From: Echinococcus granulosus
Lineage: Eukaryota > Platyhelminthes > Cestoda > Cyclophyllidea > Taeniidae
Assembly: GCF_000524195.1 (NCBI RefSeq)
Contig: NW_020170428.1
Coordinates: forward strand, 19,888 to 83,887
Direction: 5' to 3'
DNA length: 64,000 bases
The stretch's first letter is position 1. Each line of letters begins with the position of its first letter. Position numbers and translations under genes: made by a program. Under the pieces are notes generated by a model, which was given only the letters and a program-made list of their open reading frames with translations, made no database searches and was not told where the DNA came from. This document shows, piece after piece, positions 13,599-26,580 of this stretch.

Positions 13599-16500
13599 CT
13601 AGCTTCTAACGTCACGATTGGGATCGTCACTACCACCGCAACCGCCACTACCGCTAGAATAGTCCTTTGATAATGCAGCAGATGGCTGAGAGGGTTCCAA
13701 GTTCTGACGGAAGTAAGACTGCGCGGTGGGACGTCCACGCTCCTCGAAATCGTCATCTTCGCCCCGGTAGGCCGCGCGCAGACCCTCAATGTACTCGCTT
13801 CGAGATTGCTCTAAGACCATCGCTAGCACATCGTCGTCGCTCATGTCTGAAGTTGGATAAGTGAATAAAAGTTGACTCCATTGCTATTAGACAAATCAAA
13901 AATTTATGCAATACAAGAAAAGTGGGTGGATACGGGAGGGGTGAGGTTATTTTTAGGGGAACAAAATAAGGAGTCTCGCACACAGCCGTTACACGGTGCA
14001 TCATGCCTCATTCGCTCTTTCTCCTTCTTTTGTCCGGGAGGAATAACTCCCCTAAGAAGCGTGGAAAAAGGATAATTATGTGCATAACACAATCTTTATT
14101 AAGGCTACTTTCACCGGAGAGCTAACCCCTTATCCAATGCAGCCCCAGGGCAGTTAATTGGCTGCCTTGACAAGAAATGAAGTTGCTAATAATAGGCTGA
14201 AAAGGGCTTAAACTTCTTCCAGAACAATCACCGCTTGGTCACGTGGCGTTTGCAAGATGAGCGAAGGGGAAGTGGAATTAGCACAGAACCCACCAAAAAC
14301 GGTGGTGAGAGTAGGTGAGGGAGGAAAAAAGAGAACAAATGAAGCCTTTACGAAAAAACCGATGGAGTAGAACGTGAAGGTGGTGAGAATCATGCTAGCC
14401 GAGCGTCCTGTTGTCACATGGAGTAAAATGAAAAAAAAAAACTAGCTACCAATGCGTGATTTAACATTTACGAGAAGGACATCAATAAGACAAGAAAAAC
14501 CAAAGTCAAAAAAGATGGGAGGGAATTAATGAGGTCTGTTTACACTCCATTACTTCCAGGTGGGGCGTGGTTGATGGCTGAATTAATTACCAACTAGTAT
14601 TTGGGACTACCACCTTAAACCAATTGGCCGAAGGCAAGGACTCACCCAGCATGTTAGCAGGGATGTATCGAAGCACTGCGAAGTCACTGGCAGCCGGGTC
14701 GGAGGAAGCGGAAGCAGCAGCGACAGAAGCGGCAGCAGCCGTCAAGGTGGCAGCAGAACCAGGAACATCAACGACGGTATTAGAGGAAGAGGGCTTGATA
14801 GAGGTTGAGGAGGAGGGAAGTGCAGAGGAACAAGAGGAGGAACAGGGCACTTGGGAGGCAGATGTCGATGAAGGTACTAGATTGGAGGTAGACAGTGGTG
14901 GGGGAGTTGATTCCCGCAACCCTGGGGACACAGACTGAGGAGGCGAGGCCATTCGTTGACGCTCGGCTGCCTAGAAGTAGCAACAATAGATGTTTACATC
15001 GCATTGTTAAGCATTCAGCACCCTTCGCCAGGACAGAATTACGGGCTATCAAAAATGCCTCAGGATCTCGTGGAATTAAGCACATTTCATCCTACTTCCT
15101 GATCACCTGAAGTGTATGAATTAACTTCTCCCCTAAATGCAAATACATCAAAGTTTACTGGTTCTTACCGGAAACGGTACTAATCTCGCTCATTCAGAAT
15201 AAACAAAAACACCGATTATTTATTCAGAGAGGATCTGAATGATTGGAACCTACTACATTTAAGCAAAATGATCAACTACTGCAAGGCCTCTAGCAAGACA
15301 TACGGAATGGAATTTCAGAGTCTTGCAATCGACAAAAGGAGCGACTAAATGTCCCAAGATTAAATGTAAACAACTTAAACAACAATTTAACGAGTGTATC
15401 TCAATTAATTCATCCTCTCACCGAAAAACAAGTAGGACCTATTTCGAACTCCAATCACTGTCCCCGATTGTTGTTTTAAGGTATCACTTAGTTGTTAAAA
15501 GAAAATATGCTTTAAACTCCGTCGAAGTACCTGCCCATCTAATCGAGCCTTCATGTGTTCGTAGAGGGATTCACGCAAAACGTGTTCAGCAATACAGTCC
15601 TCCAGTTGTTTGTTCTCCGATTCAGCCAACTTATCCCTCAGCATGGCTTCTTCCAACTCACTAGTCTCCGATTCTCGAATTGCCTGCTTGACAAGATCCT
15701 TTTCGGGCAGCTAAAGTTACACGTAAGGACGGGGGAGAAAGAGATAGCGTTACCCCAGGTTGGTAGTTAGGCATGCCCAACCCATGACCAAATGACGGTT
15801 TGCAAGGGTCAATGATCGAGTTGTAATGCGTTCGACCGTAGTAACCCAGTCTAATTGGGACGTCATGCGAGTACTCGGCGTGAAAAACATTGATAGGAAC
15901 AACATTGTTGTAGTAGATTTCAACAGGTCGATTATAAAGCTCCGATATTGCTTGGATCTCCAGGTGGTTACCAAAGCAATTAGGTTGTCGCTTTCGGTGA
16001 AGATAGCGATCAAAATCCTCGGTTACGTATTGAGAAAAGTGTTCGCGATTCTTGCACTAGAGGATGGAAAAATGAATTTAGAGGGCTTCCACCCACACCT
16101 ACCATGTAATCGACAACCTGCTTCCTAATTATATCATGCTTTTCCTCATCACCAAAAACCTGGTGTGCTAAATAAATCGGTAATAAACTCATCAATGACG
16201 GAACGTACAAACACTTCGGAATAAGCAGGCGCCATCGCCATGGACACGCACAACTTTCCAGCCCTTTTTCTCCTTTAAAATCTGATCTAAAGCATTGTCT
16301 TCCAACTAAAGAGAATAATTTTCTACATGAGATATACAACCTTTGAGGAATTCGGACTAGTATTCTCAGACACTCGACCGTATTCATCTTCACTATTATT
16401 GCCAGTTCCCAGATCAGTAACCTCAGAGCACTCAACCAAGCGATCGCGGATATTCTTTGTGGGTTCATTAGAATTAGACCAGTGTCGATTTACAGAAGTA

Positions 16501-16898
16501 GGAGAAAGTCGGCTATCCGCAGCTGTTGCATATTGGGCAAAGGCGTATCTGTTTTGCCTCATGACTGTAGATGATGCGTGACCCCGGTTTTGACGGTTAC
16601 GAATACGTGATGACGTTTGTCCACGACTTCCTGAGGTATGTCTTCTTACTCCAAAAGTATGTGACTCATTTTGAGGCGAGGCAGTCGATTCAACATTGGA
16701 AGGTTTTTCGGAACGATCGTGTTTAGAACGTTCCTTCCGGTTTTTGATTGTCATTACTTTGGTGTTAGACGGATAAACGGATAGGTTTCCTAAAACACTG
16801 TCGATTAAGTAGTCCAAGTCTTCTTCGCTGGTATCAGATGAGCTGTCCTGAACTGATTTTCCTTCGGAGTCTTCCTCAGAGTTTCTGCGCGCCACCAT
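13599..16898 (-). CDS. OTUD5: OTU-domain deubiquitinase OTUD5 (DUBA)
   Basis: Cysteine deubiquitinase of the OTU family; in mammals it regulates interferon signalling, chromatin and translation factors. Seven exons (minus): 16898-16341, 16305-16209, 16167-16103, 16056-15754, 15710-15531, 14970-14646, 13846-13599, giving 591 aa (human is 571) with every phase consistent. Catalytic motif DGACLFRS has Asp210 and Cys213, and RTHYNSI supplies His317. YVTEDFDRYLHRKR and GNHLEIQAISELYNRPVEI are hallmark OTUD5 blocks. The SEDEY motif ahead of the OTU domain (Ser169) matches the activating phosphosite region of human OTUD5. A helical segment (exon 5), a Ser/Ala-rich low-complexity linker (exon 6) and a C-terminal ubiquitin-interacting motif (SDDDVLAMVLEQSRSEYIEG) follow. 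The ATG at 16898 has a good context. Confidence 0.95.
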
Positions 16899-17999
16899 TA
16901 CAGGAAAAGTACCATATCTTAAATAGATGCCAAAAGCTAGGGCACCTTTAGCAATAGTTTGGATTTTATCTGCGTTCCCTAATGATCAATGGCCGGAAGT
17001 TTCACAGAAGCAATCGAAACTGACGGGACGAATAGACAATTTAGTTTTGATTTTCGCGGGATAAGAACAAGGGCAGATAAAAAATGGCATATGGATACCA
17101 AACGTATGTGACTAACCGCAAAAAATCGTTTTATCATTGATCAAACGTGGTTGACTCGTCGAATGTACATATTTTGGAGCTTTGTTCTAGAGTATGGCAC
17201 CGTGCGCTGACCAATCAAAATAAAAAGCATGTGATTTGGTAAGTTTGTGCCCCAAATTTATAGTAAAGCGCTTGCCAATTTCTGCAACCTGCGTAAGGAA
17301 CCAGGGAAAATTTGCGTTAAGGCGTCAATTCTAGAGTTCTCCATTGAAAATGGTCCCCTAAAAGATGCCATTTGTCTTCCATTATGAAAAACACGCAGTA
17401 ACCTAAGGTTAGTGGCTAAATGTAACCTTTAAAATATTTCTGCACTTTAGCTCATGTTCACCAAAAAATTGTTTGAAATTAAGTTTGTTAAGAATAACAT
17501 GCATTAAAACAGTTTGTACATTTTCGTTATACCTTTTTTTTGCTTCATAAACCCATTATTGTTCACGGTTTGCTAATGTTAGGGTGAATTAGCCATTAAG
17601 TCTTTGTTTATATTAATGAGATATTCGGCGTTGATTCACATTGTGTGAGTTGTCCTGATAATTTCTTGAGTGCCTCGTGGTTCCTAGTTGGTTTCTCGTT
17701 CCTTTTTGTGTTCATCGGATTTAGATACTTCCAAATGTGTTTACTCATACCTTCTCTTTTATCCCTAACATATCATGCATTGTGTGTTGCCACGTCTTCT
17801 CTATTTTGATCTTTTCCTGCTTATGTTTGTTGGTTTGTGCGAAGATTTATTTCACTGTCGTACTGCAGTACTTTTTTATTTGAAACTTTTTAACTGATAT
17901 CCGTTTACTTTCCTAATCATTTCTACTTTTTGACACCACTTTAGTTTCAATACACCGGTTTTGAGCCTGCGAAGACATTTCGGTACCACTTCGCTGACC
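16899..17999. other. divergent intergenic region OTUD5/NTHL1
   Basis: 1.1 kb separating the start codons of OTUD5 (minus) and NTHL1 (plus). AT-rich, with no coding frame of note. By position it should contain both promoters or one shared bidirectional promoter, but no specific element could be proven by eye. Confidence 0.6.
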
Positions 18000-20976
18000 A
18001 TGAAACGCACTAGGCGACGAGTCAACCCGACTCCAACAGTTGACATTGAGGATCTGGTTTCCGAGCTTTGCTGGCAACCGCCTGACTGGTTTTCCACCTT
18101 CGAGAACATCTTGTTAATGCGCAAAAAAGCCGACGCTCCTGTCGACTCAATGGGCTGTCACACCCTGGCTGATAAAAATGTTGATCCCAAGGTTTGATTT
18201 CTTTAACTCTGGATTATTTTTTAAACCCTACTAGTTAAAACCTAATAGCTCTTCACTGAGTTGTGGAATCCTTGCTTTTTTCCATAGGAGGCGTTGACTT
18301 ATGCTTGCGCCGTTTTTTTGGAATATTAAGCTGCATCTGCCTTTTTCATCTCGGGTTTCTTATTCTCATCTATTAGCTATGAGATAAACTTGTTTAGGGA
18401 ATTTTTCGGTTTTAGTTTTCTACTTTGTAAATCTTTTTTGCCGTGGAGTCTGCTGTTGCCGGCTCGGTAATCGCCTTTTCATCCTAAATAATATTTACTC
18501 ATCACAAATTAACGCTTTGGTCAAGGCTCAGGCCTTCTGCGGTCAGTTAGGAACATCTGGAAACAAATTTTGAACACAAGTATGCATTTCCTCCCAAATT
18601 AATCGGGTATCGTAGCCTAGTGATATGGATAACTGTCGTAACCCCCGATTAAGGTCACTCGACATCATGAAAGGGAGGCGATTGTACAATATCTGTGTTC
18701 ATTCGTCTAAGATTAATTCGAAAGTTACATCTTTCAGGGCTGATAGCCTAGGGGCCCTTGTGAGTAATGCGATTCGGTTCAACGTTTGTCATCACTGACG
18801 TGATAACATGAGCGTTTCGGAATCCGATGGCTTAAAAAAGTGATTTGTCTATTGTCCCAGATAATTGTTCCGCTACTTCAGGCGTCCTAAACCGAGCCCA
18901 CTCATCACGTGCATGTAACGTGTAGTTGTCATCCGTTTGACAGTCGCGACAGCACCAAATCGTGTCACACAAAGAACCGGCCCTCAAAAATCCAATAGAT
19001 AGAAATAAGATAATCTCAATCCAGTAGTCAATTTATTTAATCGGTTGAACACGCTACAAATGGTTAAATTTAGGCAAGGCTTTTCTGTCACATACGGAAC
19101 GCGTGGGCTCAAGTAGCAATGTCGGGACGTGGCACATAGGAGCAATTGGTAGCGATTTAGTTAGGTTGGAAATATTAGCACGCCCTTCCTCTGTATGGCT
19201 GCTGCTTTTGTAGTGTATGTTTTGTCGTCCAAGCCTTCTCTTCTCTGATCATGTGCCCCAGTGTGTGGTTTAAGATCAAAATTGTCGCAAAAATGAAATT
19301 TTAACTGACCGACTAGCGAATGCGCCCGCATGTTAGTGGGTCTGCAGTTGGAGCTAGAGCAACCGGTTAGTGGGTGACCTTACAAATGTGTGTCAGCCGC
19401 TTGATAGGTGAGGACTGGGTTGAGGTCATGTTCATGGCCGTTGTACCAGAAGTCTTTGTGTGCTAACAAGAATGTTGGAGGGGGGGGGGGAAGTGCTCTA
19501 AAGGCGAGAAGGCGTCTGTTTTCCCATGTGGTCGCCTTGTCCTTGAGTTCACCTATCACCTAAAAGCGGTTTGAAGGCGATGCCAAGCGGATGCAAGGCT
19601 TGCGAAATCCATGAATGGGCCAACGAAGAGAATCACGTTTCTTTTCTCACTGTTACTCTCAGCGTCATCATCGAAGTGACATCTAAATTGGCTTCCTTTC
19701 CCTTCTCTACAGACCTTCCGATTGCAGACCCTCCTCGGTTTGATGCTCTCCTCACAGACGAAAGACGAGGTGACGTCCAGCGCGATGGCTCGTCTAATTG
19801 ACCGTGGTGTTGCCAATCTCACCGCTTTGCGCAATATCTCAGAGACCGATTTGGCTCAACTCCTTCAACCCGTGTCATTTTACAGGGTAATTTTCCTTAT
19901 TATCACTTCATGATGCTTTAATTCGACTTCTACCGTTAATGTGTGAGCGCCTCTTCACCTTGTGGATGTATTCAGACAAAGGCGAAGAACATTAAACGGG
20001 TTGCACAAATTTTAACCGACGATCACGATGGCGACATTCCGAAGTCATTAGCAGGTCTTCTCGCGTTGCCAGGTAAGGCTTCAGATTCAATTTTAAGTAG
20101 TATGTACTAGCAGCACACAGTTTTTGGTTTAATCTCTTCTCCTTGTGCTAGGCGTTGGACCGAAGATGGCGCATCTCACCATGAAGTTTGCATGGGATCA
20201 GGTAACGGGCATCGGAGTGGATACACACGTTCATCGGATCGTCAACCGATTGCATTGGGTGCCCAAACAGACAAGGAGTCCTGAGGAGACGCGTGTCGCT
20301 TTGGAGAGTTGGCTTCCACGGTTAGTGATTCCTCGCCTTGACTGTGCATAACTCATCTACTCCTCCTGAAGACGTGGGAATTGGAGTTACATTCGGAGTG
20401 CTGAGAAGGGTGGCATCACCAAGCCGTAGTTTTGGTGTACGTGCATTCACAGACGACTGGGAAGGTTGACGCAGTAATCGTGAAATAAGGCGTAAGAGTT
20501 GTCGAGGAAGCCTTAGTAATTTTCAGAATTGTTGCAAATGTGGGTGAGTGAACTTGAAGAGGGGAAAAAGGGTTGTCTATTCATTCATGAAGAAGTGACA
20601 CTGCTGTGTATTGTATTGTCACACTAATTTCCCCCCGTCTCTCTCTATCCCTTCATTCAGCGATCTGTGGGCAGACGTGAATCAACTGCTGGTGGGTTTC
20701 GGTCAGAAAATTTGCCTACCCACTCGACCAAAGTGCTCCTGCTGTCTGAACGCTCCCACCTGTCCCTCTGCGTCGAAATACACCTCCACCAGTACGAAGA
20801 GGCGCTGCAAGGCGAAAATCCCACCTTTTGAGGAGGTGGGACCGGATGCGGAGCAAACGGATTCGGAGGCGGAGGAGGAGGAGGATGATGAGGAAAAAGT
20901 GGTAGAGTCAGTGAACAGTGAGGCAGAGGTGCAAATCATCGGTGAATGCCTCAGACGCAAGGCACCGCGAAGATAG
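18000..20976 (+). CDS. NTHL1: Endonuclease III-like DNA glycosylase/AP lyase
   Basis: Bifunctional base-excision-repair glycosylase removing oxidised pyrimidines. Five exons: 18000-18191, 19713-19886, 19976-20072, 20152-20320, 20661-20976, giving 315 aa. [24 protein letters not shown] and the helix-hairpin-helix [11 protein letters not shown] are diagnostic. Catalytic Lys159 and Asp178 ([15 protein letters not shown]) keep the eukaryotic spacing. A complete [4Fe-4S] ligand set C-x6-C-x2-C-x5-C is at Cys229, 236, 239 and 245. After the cluster there is a tail of about 70 residues, basic then strongly acidic (Glu/Asp runs), ending RRKAPRR; human NTHL1 ends soon after the cluster. The N-terminus before the core is short, with KRTRRR as a possible nuclear signal. 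The ATG at 18000 is the first in frame; the open frame continues upstream without another ATG nearby. Confidence 0.95.
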
Positions 20977-21152
20977 TCAGGGAAGCCAGAGGAGAGAAGA
21001 GCAGACGTTTAATTGGCTAAGATTTGTGTACTATTTTTGATACTTTGTAGATGGCATACTTATAGGTGGACTATTTGGTAGTTCCTTATTGCTCCAAAGA
21101 GGTGGAAAGAGAACCATACACACACGCACACACGGAAGATGTAATTGATGCG

Positions 21153-21158
21153 AATAAA
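21153..21158 (+). terminator. polyadenylation signal AATAAA of NTHL1
   Basis: Canonical hexamer about 177 nt after the NTHL1 stop codon, followed by a T/C-rich stretch. Confidence 0.6.
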
Positions 21159-21699
21159 GTTGAGTCGGTTCTTCCTCTTTCCTCATTTCCTTCCTTTTTT
21201 CTCTTGTTTCGCTCTCTCCCGTGTGCAAGTTTGACACCTGACAGGAGTGTTTTGTCATCGTGGCTGGGAAGAAGAGGTGATATGCATCACTTTGAAGAAG
21301 AGGAGGGGAAATACTCTCACTGGATTATTTTTACGTAGTAAACTATGTTGTGTTGGCCCCTTGAGAAGAGAACCCTCTTGCGACCATTGATTTACCAGTC
21401 CCCCCTGTTTCCGATGGAGTTGAAGCCGACGGGGAGATGTCGAAAAGGAGGTTGTTCCGCGCATGGGTGGAATGATGGATTGTGGAGTTGTTAGCTGTCT
21501 GAGGGAAAGCATGTATTCCCTACCAGAATGTGCCTCCCTTTTTAACCATTTCCGTGTGGTGTGTGTCTCTTCCGCGCGCTCCGTAGTTGCTCTCCAATGC
21601 CGTTGCTTGAAAGCTTCTACAAGTAATTCCTTCCATAGAATGGACACACCTGGTATTCACCGGGCTCCAGCGACACGCACTGGATGTATAGAGGAGGGT

Positions 21700-22445
21700 G
21701 AAGAGGCGATAAGTGACGTCTGGTCAATTTGTGACAAGCCATCGCAGCATGCCACGGCGAAACTCCACGAGATTCTCCTTTTACTTGTCTGTTGACTGCC
21801 TACTTAAGCGCAAATGAGTAGGTGCGCGGATACCTTCGTGAAACCACTGGCGTACAGAAGTTAGTCCACTACAAATGCTATTTATTTTCCTTCTTTTTTC
21901 TTTTAAACCGTCTATTTAAAACACCGAGGGGCTTCTGTGAACCCATGTCCCATATTTGTCTCTCATTTTTAACTTTGTTGCTGACTCAGCATGTGCCAGT
22001 AGCAAACGCAGGTTATTTCCAAATGTCACAGGCACCTCCTAGGCAAATTTTGCATGAAATTTAGAAGTGGTGTCATTTTAATTGCTAATTGCCTTTTGGC
22101 AAGACACGCTTTTGCGGAACACCAAAAGTGACAGTGACCCTTCGATTATTGCTCCTGGATTAAGTCATCGCTAGTGGTTTTTAATGCACGATACTTGTCC
22201 AAATTTTTAATTCCTGATAGAGGAACTAGGAATAGTTGGTCATTTTGTTATCTACAGATGCCAGCACAGAACCTCGAACATCACGCAGAGAAGTTGTAGT
22301 TCAAACACTTATGGAGGAGGCCCTACTGTTTGTCCTCAACAAGCCTGCGCAAAAATTCATAATCACTAGAGGGGGAACACCAGATGGGAATAAATGCAGC
22401 TACCCAAGTCCAGAGGTGGTGATGCACTTGGACTCACTGATATCA
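21700..22445 (+). repeat. dispersed repeat, copy 1
   Basis: About 0.75 kb that aligns over its length, in the same orientation, with about 27790-28540. The best-conserved blocks are the run from 'gcttctgtgaacccatgtcc' through 'tgctgactcagcatgtgcca' to 'attgctaattgccttttggc'. Edges are approximate. No terminal inverted repeat, transposase or reverse-transcriptase frame was seen. A short open frame in this copy is stopped in copy 2, so the repeat is probably non-coding (SINE/MITE-like or a degraded fragment). Confidence 0.85.
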
Positions 22446-24426
22446 ACTAGAGTATGGAATTTTGCAGTTTAGTATAAAGAATAGTAAGTAGAATAAGACG
22501 AATTTTCCGCAACACGAATACATCCACCTGATTGGTATTTGCATGCTTCCAAACGTAGATTACGTATGTAAGGGCTAATTCACTGCCATAAGCACTTTCT
22601 AGTTCTCTTTATTTGCTGTACTTTCTTTATCAAAATACCGTCTGGTGGATTCACATTAATTTTTACCATGGGGTCACAAAGAATGCGAATTCTGAGCGGA
22701 ATATAAAAGGAGGCTTCGAGAAGTTGCAGAGAGAAGTGGGAAGGAGGAGTCGAAAAAAGGTAGAATGAGTGGATGAGATAAGGCTTAGGTTGACAACGGA
22801 ACGGATATGTTAAGCGCTGATGTGGCTTTGTCGTTGAAAACACTGTGGTGCAGTCTGCCTATCACCCGACATGAGGAAAGAGGGCTCAACACCACTCTTC
22901 TCACCTCCTTTTCTAGTTCGTTAAATACTCAAGAAACTGCACTGAGCTTAATCAAACAGTTACGCGGATAGTTGGATATGAATAGCTGTTAGTTTGGAGT
23001 TGTCTGCAAGCGATCGACGGAGGCGGACACCTCCTGCTGATCAACATCAAGAGCAACACGCAATTAATTCACTACGAGAGATTGGTCCGTATTCGATTAC
23101 TCAAGCTGAAAAAGTAAATCCGTCCATCACGGCGATTTGCTGGGCCACAGATGGGAAAATTGGTGGGTCAGTTTATGTCTAATAAGTCCTAGTAAGTAAA
23201 AGATCTATTAGTAGCAACTCAAGCTGAGGGAAAGTTTGCCTAGAAAGTGCCTTAAAAATTAAGATTCTTGAACGACTCCATGTGTGATAAATAGTTTTTG
23301 ACAAAAGAGGCAATCAACGACAATATTTCGCTCCAAGATTGCTGTACACATAGATGCACAAGATAACCAGCAGAAGTAGACCACGTCAATCCGCAACATG
23401 CTCAAACAATTGGTTTATTGAAGGGTCTGCATGTGATTTATCATCAGGAAGTCTCGTGAGTTGCCTTGTGCTTCATATAATGAGGACAAATCTAATAACT
23501 GAAATATCACCTCCACTATTAGCCAATCAGAAAAGGGCCATTGACCTAAGCTCTACCCAATCATGCATGTGTATACCCAAGCAAAACGAACAACTTAAAC
23601 AAATTGGATTGAATGTTCGCAAGCAAACTGCATAACGGATTAGTGCAAAAAATTATCTTACGTGTGATTGATGTCGTGAATTTGCCAAAAAGTACATTGT
23701 TCTGGCTTAAGTGGACTCCTGCGAACTTGAGACTAGAACGGATAACTCACTTACACCTAGTAAGTGATATCCGCTTTGGTGTAAGGTGATATTTCGTGTC
23801 TATTAGAAGTCCTGACTAGCCATTTCAGTGTGGAAGCGAATTTGCTACTTAAGTCCTGAAAGTTTGGTTGGCTCACGGAAGAACGTGAATCAAAATGGTT
23901 TGAAGAACTCGAGAAATGTCAATTTATAGCAATTATTGAGATATCTTGGCTCTGTTTCATCATGATATATTATAGCCACTGTTTCTAATGGGGTTCAGTT
24001 CGGCTCTACGAGGATTTCATTTAGCAAACCCTATAGTTGTAATTAATTTACCCGCTTCTACCACCCTCCTGTGGCGGCGATTCTCGTATTTCCGTCGTTT
24101 GTGAAATTCAGTCTAAGAATTAGGTGCATTTATGCCGTAATTCTCAAGCTACCAGTCCATTTCCCATTCGCTGTAGTGACTCATTCCATCGTCTATATGT
24201 GCAGTCACATCGTCGTGGACATAGGTCGCCGCTGGCGATGCACGTTCTCCCCCACTACTTTGCCTCATTTCAACTTGGGTGGACATTCGAGGCACTACGC
24301 AGGAGTGGGCAATTTTACTGAAATAATGATGCTGCTCTCTGAGACCTACCTTAACCATGAAGTAGAGTGCTAGCATTCAGTCACAAGGCAGTGCTTTGAA
24401 GCAAACACTTTCTCAATCGTGCATTC

Positions 24427-24432
24427 TTTATT
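24427..24432 (-). terminator. polyadenylation signal AATAAA of ETHE1
   Basis: TTTATT on the + strand, i.e. AATAAA on the ETHE1 strand, about 120 nt beyond the ETHE1 stop codon. Confidence 0.55.
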
Positions 24433-24552
24433 TTTATTTGTAAATTAAAGTGATGGCACTAATGAAGCAGTATACTTAGCATTTTGTAAGCTTAGCACAA
24501 AATTGGTGCATTAATAAAATTCCGAAAAGTTTGTGTTATCTTGGACCGATGG

Positions 24553-26580
24553 TTACTCGTCTTCACATCCGTCCTTGAGGTTGAGTGGAACAGCTCGATC
24601 CATTTGTTTCGGGTAAGAAAGATTCAGATTCTGCATAATGTCAACAAATTTCTCCTTCGACGCGCAGAGTCTAAAGTAGTAACAAATGCAACTAAGTTCC
24701 CACTGGCATGAGCATTCGGTTGGTCCGATTCCAAGCACAATCGGTTGTCACACCACCTCGTCTATGGACAGGCAAGCATAGAACAATTACAAACAGGTGC
24801 TTGTCACTTGTACTAGGAACTAGCCCAATTTACTGCCTATTTCGGACCTCCCACTCCACTTATTCATTGCCTTTGAATAAATATAAATAAATGTTTTAGT
24901 CAAAATTAAGCCTCTCAATGGAGGAACTCGGTTGCCAGACCTTGTGTTGTGCTTCTTCTCTTCTCCCACAGTAGTCATCATACGACCAGAGTATTCGTGG
25001 GCAGGAAAGAGGAAGTAGTCGTCAGGAAGGGAGAATATTTTGGAGTGAACGGACTCGTAGAGGATCTCGGGTGAGCCCTGCCCCAGATCCGTCCTGCCGC
25101 AGCCTCGGATGAGCAAGGCGTCGCCTGTGAAGGCCGCTCGTGCCGAGTGAAGCACGTAGGTGAAACAACCGTTGGTGTGACCTCACACAAAGGACAGAGC
25201 ACTTTTAGATGTTGTCCTCACTGTACTTGTTCATGCCTGTCTTATCATTTAATCTATTCTCAGTCTTGTAAGCATTCAAGAAACCACATCAAAGGATTAT
25301 GAGTAGAAAAATGATGGGAAAATCTCCTACAGCACTGTAGATGCTTCAGGTTTTCACTACAAATCATTTGCATAGACCTCAAATGGGAAAATTTCTACAG
25401 CCTGGATGGGAGGGGATGGTACTAGAGGGCAAATAATTTGGCCTGTCAGGCTTGTGGTTACCCAACTGGATTCCAAATGCGCCAACGTACCTGGAGTGCT
25501 GCGACACTCCAATTGGATGTTTCCACAGTCGAGGACTTCGCCCGCCTTTAAGAGGACATCGGCTCGCGCCCCCGAGGTGGCGGAGATGACACTTTGGCAG
25601 GTGGGAGCAAACATCTTCTTCAGAGCTCCTGTGCCCGTCACGTGATCCGCATGCAAGTGTGTGTTGATCGCATAGCGCAGATCCAAGTCCAACTCTCTTA
25701 TCTGCAAGTCAAGAAAAAACAAAAAAAAAGAAGAAGGTGAAATAAAATTAACGTCTCCTGGTTAAGTCATCAGTGCAAGAGTAAGGCGGGAGTGAGTTGG
25801 GCGCCCCAAGCACTACGGAAGGCTGGGTGGAATAACATCGAGGGTGACACAGTCGTCTTGATGGCCACCACTTGCTACTGCTTCTCCGGACACGAGTTGT
25901 CAGACGTGCATCAACAACAACAACAACAACAACAACAAAGCATCACTTAATTTATTGCTTTCGAGAGTAGCAGAGTGATGAAGAGGTGGCAACACTTCAA
26001 TCCCCTACACTCGGATATTAAACGGAGGACAGATTTGCAATTGTTGGAACCATCAGAGGTTTCCTTTGAGTCAACAGTACTAAAACGAAGGAAGAGTTTA
26101 AGGCTATCCACGGTCTATCCTGTTAGGTAACTCATCCTCAGTTTGGGGAGTTCGAGATGATCCTTTTGAGGCAACAAAGGATTTCAAATTCCATAAGTTC
26201 CATATCTTGAACGCGGTGTTATGCTTTAGTCAACCAAAATGAGCCCGTCGTTAAGGAGACAGCATTGTCTAGACAAGCATACCCCTATTAGAAGTGTAGA
26301 AGCTCGTCTCGGTAGCACAAATGAAAGAAAGGATGTGCGGAGCAGTTACCAATTTGGCATCACGTTGGACAGTCTCCAGCACTGGATCAATGAGGACAGC
26401 CCGTCTCGACGCGGCATCGGCAATGAGGTACGTGAATGTGCAACTGGTTGATTCAAAAAGTTGACGAAAAATGAATGGTCCATCGGCTGCCAGCAGGGGA
26501 AGTACCTTGCTCGTCATTGTGGAAGAGTTGCTGGAGGAAATAGAAATGGAATTAGGTTTTAGGTTTTCATGCAATCGCAT
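24553..26580 (-). CDS. ETHE1: ETHE1 persulfide dioxygenase
   Basis: Mononuclear non-haem iron enzyme of the metallo-beta-lactamase fold that oxidises glutathione persulfide to sulfite in mitochondrial sulfide catabolism. Four exons (minus): 26580-26350, 25701-25491, 25181-24941, 24670-24553, giving 266 aa. [18 protein letters not shown] and [17 protein letters not shown] match the ETHE1 N-terminus. The metal motif is [10 protein letters not shown] (His92, His94, Asp96, His97), with His149 in GHTNGC and Asp168 in [15 protein letters not shown], so all iron ligands are present. PAHEY and the C-terminal [17 protein letters not shown] block complete the family signature. The start is uncertain: ATGs at 26580 and 26517 are in frame, and the frame is open to 26646 through an Arg-rich stretch that could be part of a mitochondrial presequence from an unseen upstream exon. 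Confidence 0.94.
25912..25938. repeat. (CAA)n microsatellite
   Basis: Nine near-perfect CAA units in ETHE1 intron 1. Confidence 0.9.

Larger units (their letters stand above)
20977..24552. other. intergenic region with one dispersed repeat copy
   Basis: Holds the NTHL1 3'UTR, then copy 1 of a dispersed repeat (about 21700-22445), then about 2 kb with no recognisable gene before the ETHE1 3' end. The convergent orientation of NTHL1 and ETHE1 means no promoter is expected here. Confidence 0.6.

Noticed and set aside
14624..14938. Plus-strand Glu/Ala-rich frame of 104 codons
   Set aside because: Shadow of the Ser/Ala-rich OTUD5 exon 6 on the opposite strand.
21822..22064. 80-codon frame inside dispersed repeat copy 1
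   Set aside because: The equivalent frame in copy 2 is stopped, so it is not a coding element of the repeat.
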